Shown: one piece after another, positions 51,587 through 60,488 of the stretch
How positions within the stretch are numbered: the stretch's first letter is position 1
Layout: every line of letters begins with the position of its first letter
DNA from: Candidatus Sulfotelmatobacter sp.
Lineage (GTDB): Bacteria; Acidobacteriota; Terriglobia; Terriglobales; Acidobacteriaceae
NCBI GenBank assembly: GCA_025462865.1
Contig: JAOAPI010000098.1
Coordinates: forward strand, 1-64,000
Reading direction: 5' to 3'
DNA length: 64,000 nt
Notes under the pieces: model-generated
What the model saw: the letters and a program-made list of their open reading frames with translations, nothing else
Told to the model about the DNA's origin: nothing
Databases searched by the model: none
Program-made: the position numbers and the translations under genes

Positions 51587-54118
51587 TTAATACAGCCGCT
51601 CTTGCCGCCGCAAACTTCCGAAGCCGCCAATGTTTGCCAGAGTAAAGGTGAAGCGAAACAAGTTCTCATGTCGCACATTGGCGATGTTGTAGCTGCGATA
51701 CTCCGCGGTCACTCCGCAACAATCCCAGTTGTAGGTAGTTTGCGCAGCGACAAATTGCAGCTGTTTGCTTTCCGAGTCAAAACCGAAACTGCCAGCTCCG
51801 CTGAAACCGTGTTTGCTGGCGCGGCCATAACCAATCGCGGCGCGAAACTGGTTGAAGCGCGCAAGCGTTGACGAGCCCGATGACGAAGTGATGGCCTGCG
51901 CAGGTATGTTGAGGATTGCATCGCCTCCACCTATGGTGACCGGCCCCACGTGGTAGTTCGCCAGCAGCGTACTGGCATTGACGCCATTCCCCTGGAAATC
52001 ATAATCCAGATCCCACTCGGCGTCCGTGCGGGCGCTCGTCTCGACGCGCAACCGCGAAATGAGGGGAGAAAGATGCCGCGGCTCCGTCACAAACGCAATT
52101 CCAGTAAGATCCGCGGTCGTCGTGAACATGTTGCGTTGACCAGGAACTAGGGCCCCGCCAAACGTTGGATCGAGAAAGTATTTCTGCGCCAGTTCCCAGG
52201 TCACCACTTCCCGCACCTGCGGGCCCGCCTGGCACGGAACGACCGCAGCACGCACCCATGGAATGATGGACTCCGGCGCTGGGCCACCCACCGTCACGCC
52301 CGGCATCATTGTTTCGGAGCTGGTGGTCGCACAATCCTGCTTTTTCTCTGAAGTGCGCTTTGCGTACAGTCGCGTTACGAATCCGTACTCCAATTCATGC
52401 GTATTTGTGAGGATGTCGCGCTCGTCAAATTTGATTGTGTTCGAGAATTCGTTGATGCCGGTAACCAGGCGATACACAATTCTCGGTTCAACGACGTGCT
52501 TCCATTTTCTGCCCAAGAATTCCTTGTCGAAGACCCGTTCCACTGCAGGCGGCCTCAGTTCTACTGTTGCCTCCAAAGACCTGTGATTGATGGGATCACT
52601 TAGCGCCAACCCGGCGCCGCTGATCGGCTCCCGCTCCGTGTAGTACGTGTCATGTAGCGTCAGCTCTGGACGCAAAGACCATCCGCGAAACAACAGCGGC
52701 AGTGAAATGTCAGGGTTTAGCGCGAATCTCCCCAGATATCCTGAGCGGAAAGGAAGAGTGCAAGCTGGAACCGGCCCTGAAGTCGAACACTCCTGCGGTT
52801 CACTGCGCGATAATCCGGCTGCCGACGCGTCAAATGACCAGTAGAGCGGCGTGTGACCCAACTGACGATCGACGCTGGAGAAATCAAAGCTTGGAGCATG
52901 CGAAATCCGGATTACCTGCCCCGGAGTAGTGCTGATGAAGTTTTGATAGACCTCAACAAATCCATTGAGAGCAAATCCGTTGTCCGACTTCGAGAGAAAG
53001 CCTTGCGATTTCACTTCTGAATACACTGCCTGGCTAAAAACTTCGTTGAACGCCAGGCGGAACAGAAACGAACTGAGGTAGTCGACGTCAGCCACGGCAC
53101 GGAACCCGTCCACGTGACCCGCAGCATTCAGACGTACATTTTCTCCGCCTTCTTTGAGTGGAGGCGATCCAATGCCGCGATCGATCACGCCGAAATAGCT
53201 CAGGTCCACGTAAGAGGTCTCGCTTGGAAGAGCGCGAAAATTTCCCCGCTGCGACCAGCCGCGCGCAGAAAAATATTCAGCGCCCAAGGTGGCGTCCATC
53301 ATGCGACTGATGGCCCAATAGTATGCTTCGCCCACGACGTAGCCCTTGGCGGAAGAATGTGCCACTGATGGTATTAAGAAACCAGATTGACGAGACTCTT
53401 TCTGCACCGGATGGGTCGCGAACGGGAAGTAGAGAATTGGAAGCCCATGCAACATGAAAGTGCTGTGGTAGATTCTGGCATTCCCGCCCACATCGACGAT
53501 CACCTTGCGCGCGTCGAACTGCCATTTCGGATGAGGCAGTTCGCAGGTGGTGATGGTTCCGTCATATACAAGGTAGTGATCGGGACTGGTTTTCTCGACA
53601 AGTCTGCCAGTGAAAGCGAAGGGTGCGGTAGAGGTTAAGATCACTCGATTCGCACGAAAACGCAATCCGGTCGTTCCCGTCACATCGTAAAAACGTCCGG
53701 TTTCCAGTTCGAGGTTGTAGGTGCCGTGCGACGCCCGAATATGGTCGTCGTTCAGTCCGCCGTCGAGCGCGAAATGGCCTTCCGCAGTCGCTTCCTTGGT
53801 ATCCGCGTTGTACGTCGCTTCGTCCGCGCGCAAGATGTAGTTTCCGTAATGGATTTCAACCGCTCCGTGCAATTTGTAAATTCCGCCTTGCTCTTCCTGC
53901 TGAATGGCGCAAATTGTGTTCACCGCACCATTTTCCTTTTGAGCGGCGGCTGCCAGAGCGCATGGAGTTTCCGGCGCAGTTGTTTTTTGCGTGGCCGCGC
54001 GTGCGGCGGGCGTTGCTTCCTGCTGCTTCACGGGTGGCAACTGGCTGGTAACTATTGGAGGAACGAGAAGCAGGTGACAAAGCACTGCAGCCGTGATAAG
54101 GAATCTGTTGCGAGTCAT
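51587..54118 (-). CDS. lptD: LPS assembly protein LptD
   Basis: Outer-membrane beta barrel that inserts lipopolysaccharide into the outer leaflet with LptE. The 843-residue protein starts with a signal peptide (about 1-25), then the OstA-type periplasmic domain (YKLHGAVEIHYGNYILRADE, then GRFYDVTGTTG), then a long C-terminal barrel with many alternating aromatic strands, ending YRSYNIANVRHENLFRFTF. It shows the Gram-negative nature of the envelope. Its neighbour upstream is the divergent RDD gene. Confidence 0.92.
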   Translation of the reverse strand: MTRNRFLITAAVLCHLLLVPPIVTSQLPPVKQQEATPAARAATQKTTAPETPCALAAAAQKENGAVNTICAIQQEEQGGIYKLHGAVEIHYGNYILRADEATYNADTKEATAEGHFALDGGLNDDHIRASHGTYNLELETGRFYDVTGTTGLRFRANRVILTSTAPFAFTGRLVEKTSPDHYLVYDGTITTCELPHPKWQFDARKVIVDVGGNARIYHSTFMLHGLPILYFPFATHPVQKESRQSGFLIPSVAHSSAKGYVVGEAYYWAISRMMDATLGAEYFSARGWSQRGNFRALPSETSYVDLSYFGVIDRGIGSPPLKEGGENVRLNAAGHVDGFRAVADVDYLSSFLFRLAFNEVFSQAVYSEVKSQGFLSKSDNGFALNGFVEVYQNFISTTPGQVIRISHAPSFDFSSVDRQLGHTPLYWSFDASAAGLSRSEPQECSTSGPVPACTLPFRSGYLGRFALNPDISLPLLFRGWSLRPELTLHDTYYTEREPISGAGLALSDPINHRSLEATVELRPPAVERVFDKEFLGRKWKHVVEPRIVYRLVTGINEFSNTIKFDERDILTNTHELEYGFVTRLYAKRTSEKKQDCATTSSETMMPGVTVGGPAPESIIPWVRAAVVPCQAGPQVREVVTWELAQKYFLDPTFGGALVPGQRNMFTTTADLTGIAFVTEPRHLSPLISRLRVETSARTDAEWDLDYDFQGNGVNASTLLANYHVGPVTIGGGDAILNIPAQAITSSSGSSTLARFNQFRAAIGYGRASKHGFSGAGSFGFDSESKQLQFVAAQTTYNWDCCGVTAEYRSYNIANVRHENLFRFTFTLANIGGFGSLRRQERLY

Positions 54119-54313
54119 CGGAACGCGATCATCGGAACAAGATCATCGAAGCGCATGCAGAAGTGCCCGGCTGCATCCATCGGCCAGCAACCGTCGTGAA
54201 CTTAGCACGGCTGCGCCCCGCGAGGCAAAGCCGCCACAAGTTCTTCGATTCTGAAGCAGTGCTCGCGGTTACCCGGTGACCGAAGGTTCTACATTTTTAT
54301 CAGATTGTGATTC

Positions 54314-55480
54314 ATGCCCTGTCTACTTTGTGGTGACATTTGCCGCTGCTCTTCGGAAGCGGATCCTATCGTTTCACCGCGCTGGTTAGCGGACGATGAC
54401 GCATGCGTGTCCGCAGAAATGTCCCAAGACTTTCCCCAGACCTCTGCTTCTGATCCGCCGCCCATGCCTCTCGACGCGGAAGAGGCAACCTCGGACAAAA
54501 GCTCCGAGTGTGCACCCGAGGATTCTCCTGCCTGGCGACAAGAAGTCGCTGCCCGGCTGAACCGTTATCAGTCAAAGCGCAAGCCGCGTCCGCCACGCTA
54601 TCCGTCGCTGCGACTGCAGTTCGAGCAGAATGACTCAACTCGCAATTCCGCTGATGTTTCTGACGAGTCCACTTTTTTTCTTTCGACCGCTTCTAACCAC
54701 GCTTTGGCATTGGATGGCTTCGAGAGTCGCCCTGCTCCCACTGTCGAAACCACGGGGTCTGCATCGTTACAGCGGGCTGAAAATCCAGTTCAACGGACCG
54801 CGCAAGCTTTCGTTTCGGACGTCCCTATTCCCGCTCCCGCAACAGCCAAGATCATTGAGTTCCCCTGCTCCTGGATGCCTCCACCCGCCCCGCTCGACGA
54901 ATTGGCGGAGCCTGTCGTAGATCGTCCTCGCATCCTCGAAGCTCCGGAAGTGATTCTCCCGCCGCCGGCTCTTGGCGGAATCACGATCGAGCCTGCACAT
55001 CAGCCCGAGCTGGAAAAACGCCCGGGCATCGATATCCCGCTGCAGAGCGCGTCTCTGTCGCGCCGAATCTTATCCACAGCGATTGACGGCGTAATCGTCG
55101 CGACGGCATGCGCCCTTTTTGCTTACATCTTTTGGAAGATAACCGCCATTCAGCCGCCGCGATTCCAAATTCTGAGTTCTGCTGCCGGCCTTATCGCGCT
55201 GTTCTGGTTTGCCTATCAATATTTGCTCGTGGTCTATTCAGGCTCCACGCCAGGATTGCGCCTGGCGAAGCTGGAATTATCACGGTTCAATGGAACCCCT
55301 GCCAGTCGCGGCCTTCGCCGCTGGCGTGTTCTTGCTTCGTTTCTCTCGGCCGTTTCCCTCGGCATGGGATATGCCTGGGTCTTCCTCGACGAGGATGCCT
55401 TGTGCTGGCACGACCGCATCACGCACACGTATCTTGCGCCCAAGACCCCGGAAAACAGCATTGAAAGTACCCAAATTTAG
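54314..55480 (+). CDS. RDD family membrane protein with a long cysteine-bearing N-terminus
   Basis: A 388-residue protein whose last 150 residues form an RDD domain (SRRILSTAIDGVIVATACAL, then TPGLRLAKLEL, and WHDRITHTYL), with three membrane helices. RDD proteins may transport osmolytes or sodium. The first 230 residues are hydrophilic and Pro/Ser-rich; the N-terminus MPCLLCGDICRC holds four closely spaced cysteines, suggestive of metal binding. No partner gene is clear. Confidence 0.82.
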   Translation: MPCLLCGDICRCSSEADPIVSPRWLADDDACVSAEMSQDFPQTSASDPPPMPLDAEEATSDKSSECAPEDSPAWRQEVAARLNRYQSKRKPRPPRYPSLRLQFEQNDSTRNSADVSDESTFFLSTASNHALALDGFESRPAPTVETTGSASLQRAENPVQRTAQAFVSDVPIPAPATAKIIEFPCSWMPPPAPLDELAEPVVDRPRILEAPEVILPPPALGGITIEPAHQPELEKRPGIDIPLQSASLSRRILSTAIDGVIVATACALFAYIFWKITAIQPPRFQILSSAAGLIALFWFAYQYLLVVYSGSTPGLRLAKLELSRFNGTPASRGLRRWRVLASFLSAVSLGMGYAWVFLDEDALCWHDRITHTYLAPKTPENSIESTQI

Positions 55481-55584
55481 CCTCTGAGATCAGCGAGTCC
55501 CCGATCAACCCTACTCCCAGCTCCCCTCGCCCTATGCTATCTTCAAAGGGTTTACTAGTTGGCGCTTCCGCACTCGTCTGAATA

Positions 55585-57837
55585 ATGGCTACATCCGCAG
55601 GTTCCAAGCCGGCAATAAAAGTCTTCGTCGCCACCACGGTGATGTTGACCTTCATCTCCTTCTGGCGCGCCGCCGCCATCGTTCTGTCTGACCTTGCATC
55701 CTCTGCCTATTACGCGGGCGGCGACGCGGAAAAGGTCATTGGCAAGAGCGCCCCCTGGTTCATTCTCGCCGTCATGCTGTTCAGCTATGCGGTTCGGGCC
55801 CTCTACATCGAATCGAGCAGCATGTTCGTGCGCGGCGGCGTTTACCGCGTGGTCAAGGAAGCCATGGGCGGCACCCTGGCCAAATTTTCCGTCTCGGCCC
55901 TGCTATTCGACTACGTCCTGACTGGGCCCATCAGCGCGGTGGTTGCGGGACAGTATCTCGCCGGGTTTATTGAGGACGTTGCCCGCTACTTGGGTCATCC
56001 ACTTGCCCACTTTCCCGAAAACAGTTTTGCCGCCATGTTTGGCATTTTAGTGGCGATCTATTTCTGGTGGAAGAATACCCAGGGCATGCACGAATCCAGC
56101 CAGAAAGCCCTGCAGATTATGGCCATCACAACCGTGATGGTGGTGATCCTGCTGATTTGGTGCGCCATCACGGTGCTGCGCGCGCCAATCCAGTTGCCAC
56201 CCAACCCTCTGCATCCGGGCGTGGTCCCCTTGAACAAAGAGTCGCTCGGCTGGCTGTACGGCACCTGGGTCAGTCATTTGACTTTCGTCATCCTGTTTGT
56301 TGGTTTCGGACACTCGGTATTGGCCATGAGCGGCGAAGAAACGCTGGCTCAGGTAAACCGCGAGATCGCGCATCCCAAGCTGAAGAATCTGGAGAAGACC
56401 GGGCTGGTCATCTTTGTCTACAGTCTCTTCTTCACATCCCTGGTGTCATTTTTTGCGGTGATGATTATTCCCGATCAAGTCAGGCCGGCTTATTTCGGAA
56501 ACCTTATCGGTGGCATTGTCATGTACCTGGTCGGCCCCACCAGCCTGAAACTTCTGTTTCACGGCTTTGTTGTGTTGGTGGGCGTGCTGATTCTTGCGGG
56601 GGCTCAAAACACCTCGATTGTCGGTGCAAATGGCGTCTTGAATCGTGTGGCGGAGGACGGTGTTTTGACTTCCGCCTTTCAGAAGCCGCACCCGCGTTTT
56701 GGCACCAGCTACCGCATCATCAACCTGATCGTAGTGTTGCAGTTGCTGACGATTATCCTCACGCGTGGCAACGTCTTCACATTGGCGGGATTGTATGCCT
56801 TCGGAGTGATCTGGAGCTTCGCCATGATGTCGCTGGCCGTTCTCGTGCTCCGTTACAAGGAACCCGGAGTGCGGGCTTGGAAGGTTCCCGGCAATATCAT
56901 GATCGGAAAGCGTGAAATTCCGGTCGGGGTTGGCATAATTGCCGCGATATTGTTTACCACCGCACTCATAAATCTGTTGACCAAGCGGGAAGCGACGATC
57001 GGCGGGGTTGCCTTCAGCCTACTGTTTTTCGCTATCTTCACCATCTCTGAGCGCCGTGTGCTCAAAGAGCGCCAGGGACGCGTGGAAAACCTGGATCAGT
57101 TCCGCGTGTATGGCAATCAGGAACTGGGCAGCGGCGCCATGGGAGTTCGGCCCGGTAATGTTCTGGTCGCGGTGCGCGATCCTCGCAATCTTTATTACCT
57201 GCGCCACATTCTCAGCCACACCGACACTACCAAGCAGGATGTCGTCGTGATGAGCGCGCGACTATACCATCGCGAACCCAGCTTTAGCGGCAGCGCAACC
57301 ATGGAGGCCAGCCAGGTCTTCGACCATTACGAGCAGGAACTTTTCACCGCCGCCGTTGCCGTTGCCGAAAAGGAAGGCAAACCAATCTCGCTCCTGGTGG
57401 TCCCGGCCACCGATGTGTTCGAAGCGATTATGGTAACCGCGCAACGTCTCGGTTCATCCCGCGTCGTTTGTGGTCTCTCGAATAAGCTGACCGCTGACGA
57501 GCAAGCCAAGCTTACAGGCGACGCCTGGGAACGCTTGCCCGAACCTCGTCCGCGAATAACTCTCGAAGTCTGCGCTCCCGATGGCACCGTTCGCGAGTAC
57601 TCCATCGGTCCACACAATCCCCATCTTCGTCCGCAGGATGTAGAACTCATGCACCAACTCTGGCTCAACGTCACAACTGATCCCAAGTTCGCGGGAGCTC
57701 ATCATTATCACATCGTCGCTTTGGCTCTCGAAGAATTGCAACGCGAGCTCAGCACCGATCAGCGATCCCAACTGCTGCAAAAACTGCACGAAGAAATGAA
57801 CCGGCGCGATGGCGGCAGCAGCGCCAGCTCAAATTAA
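55585..57837 (+). CDS. APC-superfamily amino acid permease with a cytosolic USP-like C-terminus
   Basis: A 750-residue transporter. About twelve hydrophobic segments through residue 490 follow the APC pattern, with SDLASSAYYAGG in the first unwound helix and a GEETLAQVNREI loop. The last 250 residues are soluble and begin GNVLVAVRDPRNLYYLRHIL, like universal stress protein domains attached to other APC transporters. Substrate unknown; a regulatory ATP or nucleotide-binding role for the tail is only an inference. Confidence 0.88.
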   Translation: MATSAGSKPAIKVFVATTVMLTFISFWRAAAIVLSDLASSAYYAGGDAEKVIGKSAPWFILAVMLFSYAVRALYIESSSMFVRGGVYRVVKEAMGGTLAKFSVSALLFDYVLTGPISAVVAGQYLAGFIEDVARYLGHPLAHFPENSFAAMFGILVAIYFWWKNTQGMHESSQKALQIMAITTVMVVILLIWCAITVLRAPIQLPPNPLHPGVVPLNKESLGWLYGTWVSHLTFVILFVGFGHSVLAMSGEETLAQVNREIAHPKLKNLEKTGLVIFVYSLFFTSLVSFFAVMIIPDQVRPAYFGNLIGGIVMYLVGPTSLKLLFHGFVVLVGVLILAGAQNTSIVGANGVLNRVAEDGVLTSAFQKPHPRFGTSYRIINLIVVLQLLTIILTRGNVFTLAGLYAFGVIWSFAMMSLAVLVLRYKEPGVRAWKVPGNIMIGKREIPVGVGIIAAILFTTALINLLTKREATIGGVAFSLLFFAIFTISERRVLKERQGRVENLDQFRVYGNQELGSGAMGVRPGNVLVAVRDPRNLYYLRHILSHTDTTKQDVVVMSARLYHREPSFSGSATMEASQVFDHYEQELFTAAVAVAEKEGKPISLLVVPATDVFEAIMVTAQRLGSSRVVCGLSNKLTADEQAKLTGDAWERLPEPRPRITLEVCAPDGTVREYSIGPHNPHLRPQDVELMHQLWLNVTTDPKFAGAHHYHIVALALEELQRELSTDQRSQLLQKLHEEMNRRDGGSSASSN

Positions 57838-57910
57838 GCCGCTCTCCGCGCCGAGCACAACTCCACCCAAAAAGCGTCATTCTCAACCGCTTCGCTTTCA
57901 TGCAATGCTT

Positions 57911-58807
57911 CTATGTTTTAAGCAGATGCTGCAGGGACTCTCGTAGCTCCCGATGCCGAAACGGGTATCCGCTCGAAATCAGCTTGTTCGGCTCAACCTT
58001 CTGGCTGGCGAGGAGCAGTTCTTCGCCCATCTCACCGAACACCGCTTTCACCGCGAACGCCGGCATTGGCAGGATCGCCGGGCGCGACAGGACGCTGGCC
58101 AGCGCGCCCGTAAACTCCGCATTCGTCACCGGCTTGGGAGCGACCATATTCACCGGCCCCTGGAGCAGATCGTTCTTCAGAATGTGATGGATCCCGCCCA
58201 CCATATCTTGCACGTCGATCCAACTCATCCACTGCCGGCCATCTCCTACTCTCCCACCCAAGCCCATTTTGAATGGCAGCAGCATGGCACCGAGCGCTCC
58301 GCCCCTGGCACTCAGCACGATTCCGGTCCGTAAGTGCGCGGTGCGAATATCGGCTTGCACCGCGGGCGTCGTGGCTTCTTCCCACTCCTGACACACTTGC
58401 GCCAGAAACCCCGTGCCTGGCGCGCTTTCTTCGGTTAACAACTCATCGGCTCGATCGCCGTAGTAGCCGATCGCTGATCCACAAACGAAAACGTTTGGCT
58501 TCTCCTCCGCTCGTGCCAGAGCCCGAGCCAGATTCAGGGTTCCTGCAATGCGGCTCTTTCGGATCTTTTCCTTCTTGGCTGCCGTCCATCGTCCGAAAAT
58601 GCTTTCTCCCGCCAGATGGATCACGGCGTCAAAGCCGGAAACCGCCTCCGGTGCGAGCGGCCTCGCCGGATCCCATGCGATCTGGCCCTCCCCAGTAGTC
58701 GTGCCTCGCACCAGTCGCACGACGGAGCATCCACTGGTACGAAGGGAAGGAAGAAGAGCAGCGCCGATCGGACCTGAGACTCCACTGACAAGAATTCTGG
58801 AATTCAT
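57911..58807 (-). CDS. TIGR01777-type SDR epimerase (YfcH-like)
   Basis: An extended short-chain dehydrogenase homologue of 298 residues. The nucleotide-binding glycines are in VSGVSGPIGAALLPSL, followed by DAVIHLAGESIFGRW and SAIGYYGDR with the catalytic Tyr region. The C-terminal DUF1731 motif is KLISSGYPFRHRELRESL. Proteins of this type are conserved but of unclear role, with a cell-division link suggested in some bacteria. Confidence 0.9.
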   Translation of the reverse strand: MNSRILVSGVSGPIGAALLPSLRTSGCSVVRLVRGTTTGEGQIAWDPARPLAPEAVSGFDAVIHLAGESIFGRWTAAKKEKIRKSRIAGTLNLARALARAEEKPNVFVCGSAIGYYGDRADELLTEESAPGTGFLAQVCQEWEEATTPAVQADIRTAHLRTGIVLSARGGALGAMLLPFKMGLGGRVGDGRQWMSWIDVQDMVGGIHHILKNDLLQGPVNMVAPKPVTNAEFTGALASVLSRPAILPMPAFAVKAVFGEMGEELLLASQKVEPNKLISSGYPFRHRELRESLQHLLKT

Positions 58808-59063
58808 GATCTGGGAAGACGGTCGTTAGTCATCGGTATCGGCCTCTGTGCGGGGTACCTTCGCCCGCGTATTTAAACTTGGTAATCGTCAAAGTGATCG
58901 GCTTCAGTTAAGAAGATGGCACGTAGCGGTCTCACTTTACCAGTTCGCGGAACATACCAACAAATTCAAGGGCGCACGATCGTTCTAGCGCGCACCAGAT
59001 TGGGCATGAATTTTCTGAGCGAGAAACCCGTTTCGGTGCCCTCATCGAATGGCGATTAGAACG
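58808..59063. other. Intergenic region without visible features
   Basis: I see no gene, terminator or repeat family in this 256-base stretch between the SDR and GAF genes. It is the upstream region of the SDR gene and the region beyond the GAF gene stop. Confidence 0.4.
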
Positions 59064-60296
59064 TCACCGGCGTTGTTGTGTCCCTGTGGCTGGTTTTGGC
59101 GTGAAATAGCGTACGGTAACATCGTCGCCGATATAGGCAACCCGGGCGGTCCCGACACCCCTGTGCTGCGGAGTCGGTTTGTAGATGAAATGACGCACTG
59201 TGACGTCGTCTCCGAAGTGAGCGATTTCAATCTGCCCCATCCGCAAGCGGCGCACTCCTGCAATCGACCGAGCCTCATTTACTGGAACTGGGGTGGCTCG
59301 GCCTTTATACGTTCGTTCGACCGGCACTGTGGTCTCAGGTTGAATCGATCCTTGCTGCTGAATAGCCGTCGATCCCGCAGACTCCGAGGAAGAAGAACTC
59401 GAGGACGAAGCCGGCCCTCGGCTGCTGTAAGCTATCCAGCACCCAAATACCAGAACAGTCGCCAGGGATCCCAAAGCCGCGTTCCGCCGCGGCTTATCCG
59501 ACGTACTTTCTTTTGCCCTCTGCACCATCGTGCTCGCTAGCAAAGCCGACTGCCTGAATACCCGCGACTCCCTGACGCCGGCAACGGCCGATGCGCAACG
59601 GTCGTAGAGTGCGTATTTATTGGCCTGGGAGAATACCGACGGCTCGTCTTCGCGATACACTTCGCTTCGGAAAATGCTCCGCTCAAATGTCCGCGGAAAA
59701 CGTGACCGTTCCGATGCTGGATTCTTTTTTCGCGCAACCTTGGAGGCCTGAAGAATAGAAGCCTCGATCAATCCGACCATCAGTCGATAGGTGCGTACTT
59801 CGCGGTCCTCGAAGACGTGTGCTTCGCTGAACAGGACTTCCAGTACGCCGCCCAAGGTTCGTTCGTGATAAATCGGCAAAATCAGGATGGATTTCGCTCC
59901 GAACTGCCGGCAAATCGCGCCCTCTATGCGCGTATCAGTCTCGGCATTTTCGACACGCAAAATTTCGCGCCTCGCCTGAATGTTCGGTGAGACAGTCAGT
60001 GAGGCCGTAACCCGACTCCCTATATAGCTGGCGGAGCATCCGCTACCTGCGCGGTAGATAAGATGATCACTCTCAAGCACCCCGATAGCAACCCCGGCGG
60101 CATTGGCCACGTCTCGCGCGGAATCAACGATCAGATGCATCGCAGCCTCTGTGCCGAGCTCTCCTCGCGCGATCAAGCGCTGCATCTCCATGATGGCCGA
60201 GAGCAATTGACTGTCGATCTGGCTTTCCTGCACGGCAAACGCGCTGGCCAGAAGTTGCTGGAGAGATTCGCGGTCAAAGTTGGAATCGGAATTCAT
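59064..60296 (-). CDS. GAF-domain membrane protein with GDDVTVR tail repeats
   Basis: A 410-residue protein. An N-terminal GAF domain (about 35-180) is indicated by HLIVDSARDVANAAGVAIGV and SILILPIYHERTLGGVLEVL. A linker region precedes a membrane helix at about 280-295 (AALGSLATVLVFGCWIAYS), then a Ser/Pro-rich segment. The last 70 residues have two copies of a repeat, IAHFGDDVTVRHF and VAYIGDDVTVRYF, each followed by a Pro-rich linker. The ligand is unknown. It lies upstream of, and divergent from, the rel gene. Confidence 0.78.
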   Translation of the reverse strand: MNSDSNFDRESLQQLLASAFAVQESQIDSQLLSAIMEMQRLIARGELGTEAAMHLIVDSARDVANAAGVAIGVLESDHLIYRAGSGCSASYIGSRVTASLTVSPNIQARREILRVENAETDTRIEGAICRQFGAKSILILPIYHERTLGGVLEVLFSEAHVFEDREVRTYRLMVGLIEASILQASKVARKKNPASERSRFPRTFERSIFRSEVYREDEPSVFSQANKYALYDRCASAVAGVRESRVFRQSALLASTMVQRAKESTSDKPRRNAALGSLATVLVFGCWIAYSSRGPASSSSSSSSESAGSTAIQQQGSIQPETTVPVERTYKGRATPVPVNEARSIAGVRRLRMGQIEIAHFGDDVTVRHFIYKPTPQHRGVGTARVAYIGDDVTVRYFTPKPATGTQQRR

Positions 60297-60454
60297 ACAA
60301 GAAACTCTGTGGCGAACGTAATAAGGTCCGGGTTTTGGATTCGGAAAACGGGAGAGGGGTTACCTGCCGTTTTTCGGATTTTCCACAGACCTACAGAGTC
60401 CCGAAAAAGCGCCAGCGCTCGCATGACCCCCTTTGCTCACCTTGCCCTCCAAAA

Positions 60455-60483
60455 TGGCCTCGCCCGCGCATGCGGGCTATAAT
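60455..60483 (+). promoter_or_regulatory. Promoter of rel, predicted leaderless transcript
   Basis: A perfect TATAAT is placed 17 bases after TGGCCT (weak -35) and only five bases before the ATG of rel. A CCCGC-GCAT-GCGGG inverted repeat fills most of the spacer and could be an operator. Confidence 0.55.
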
Positions 60484-60488
60484 CCTAC

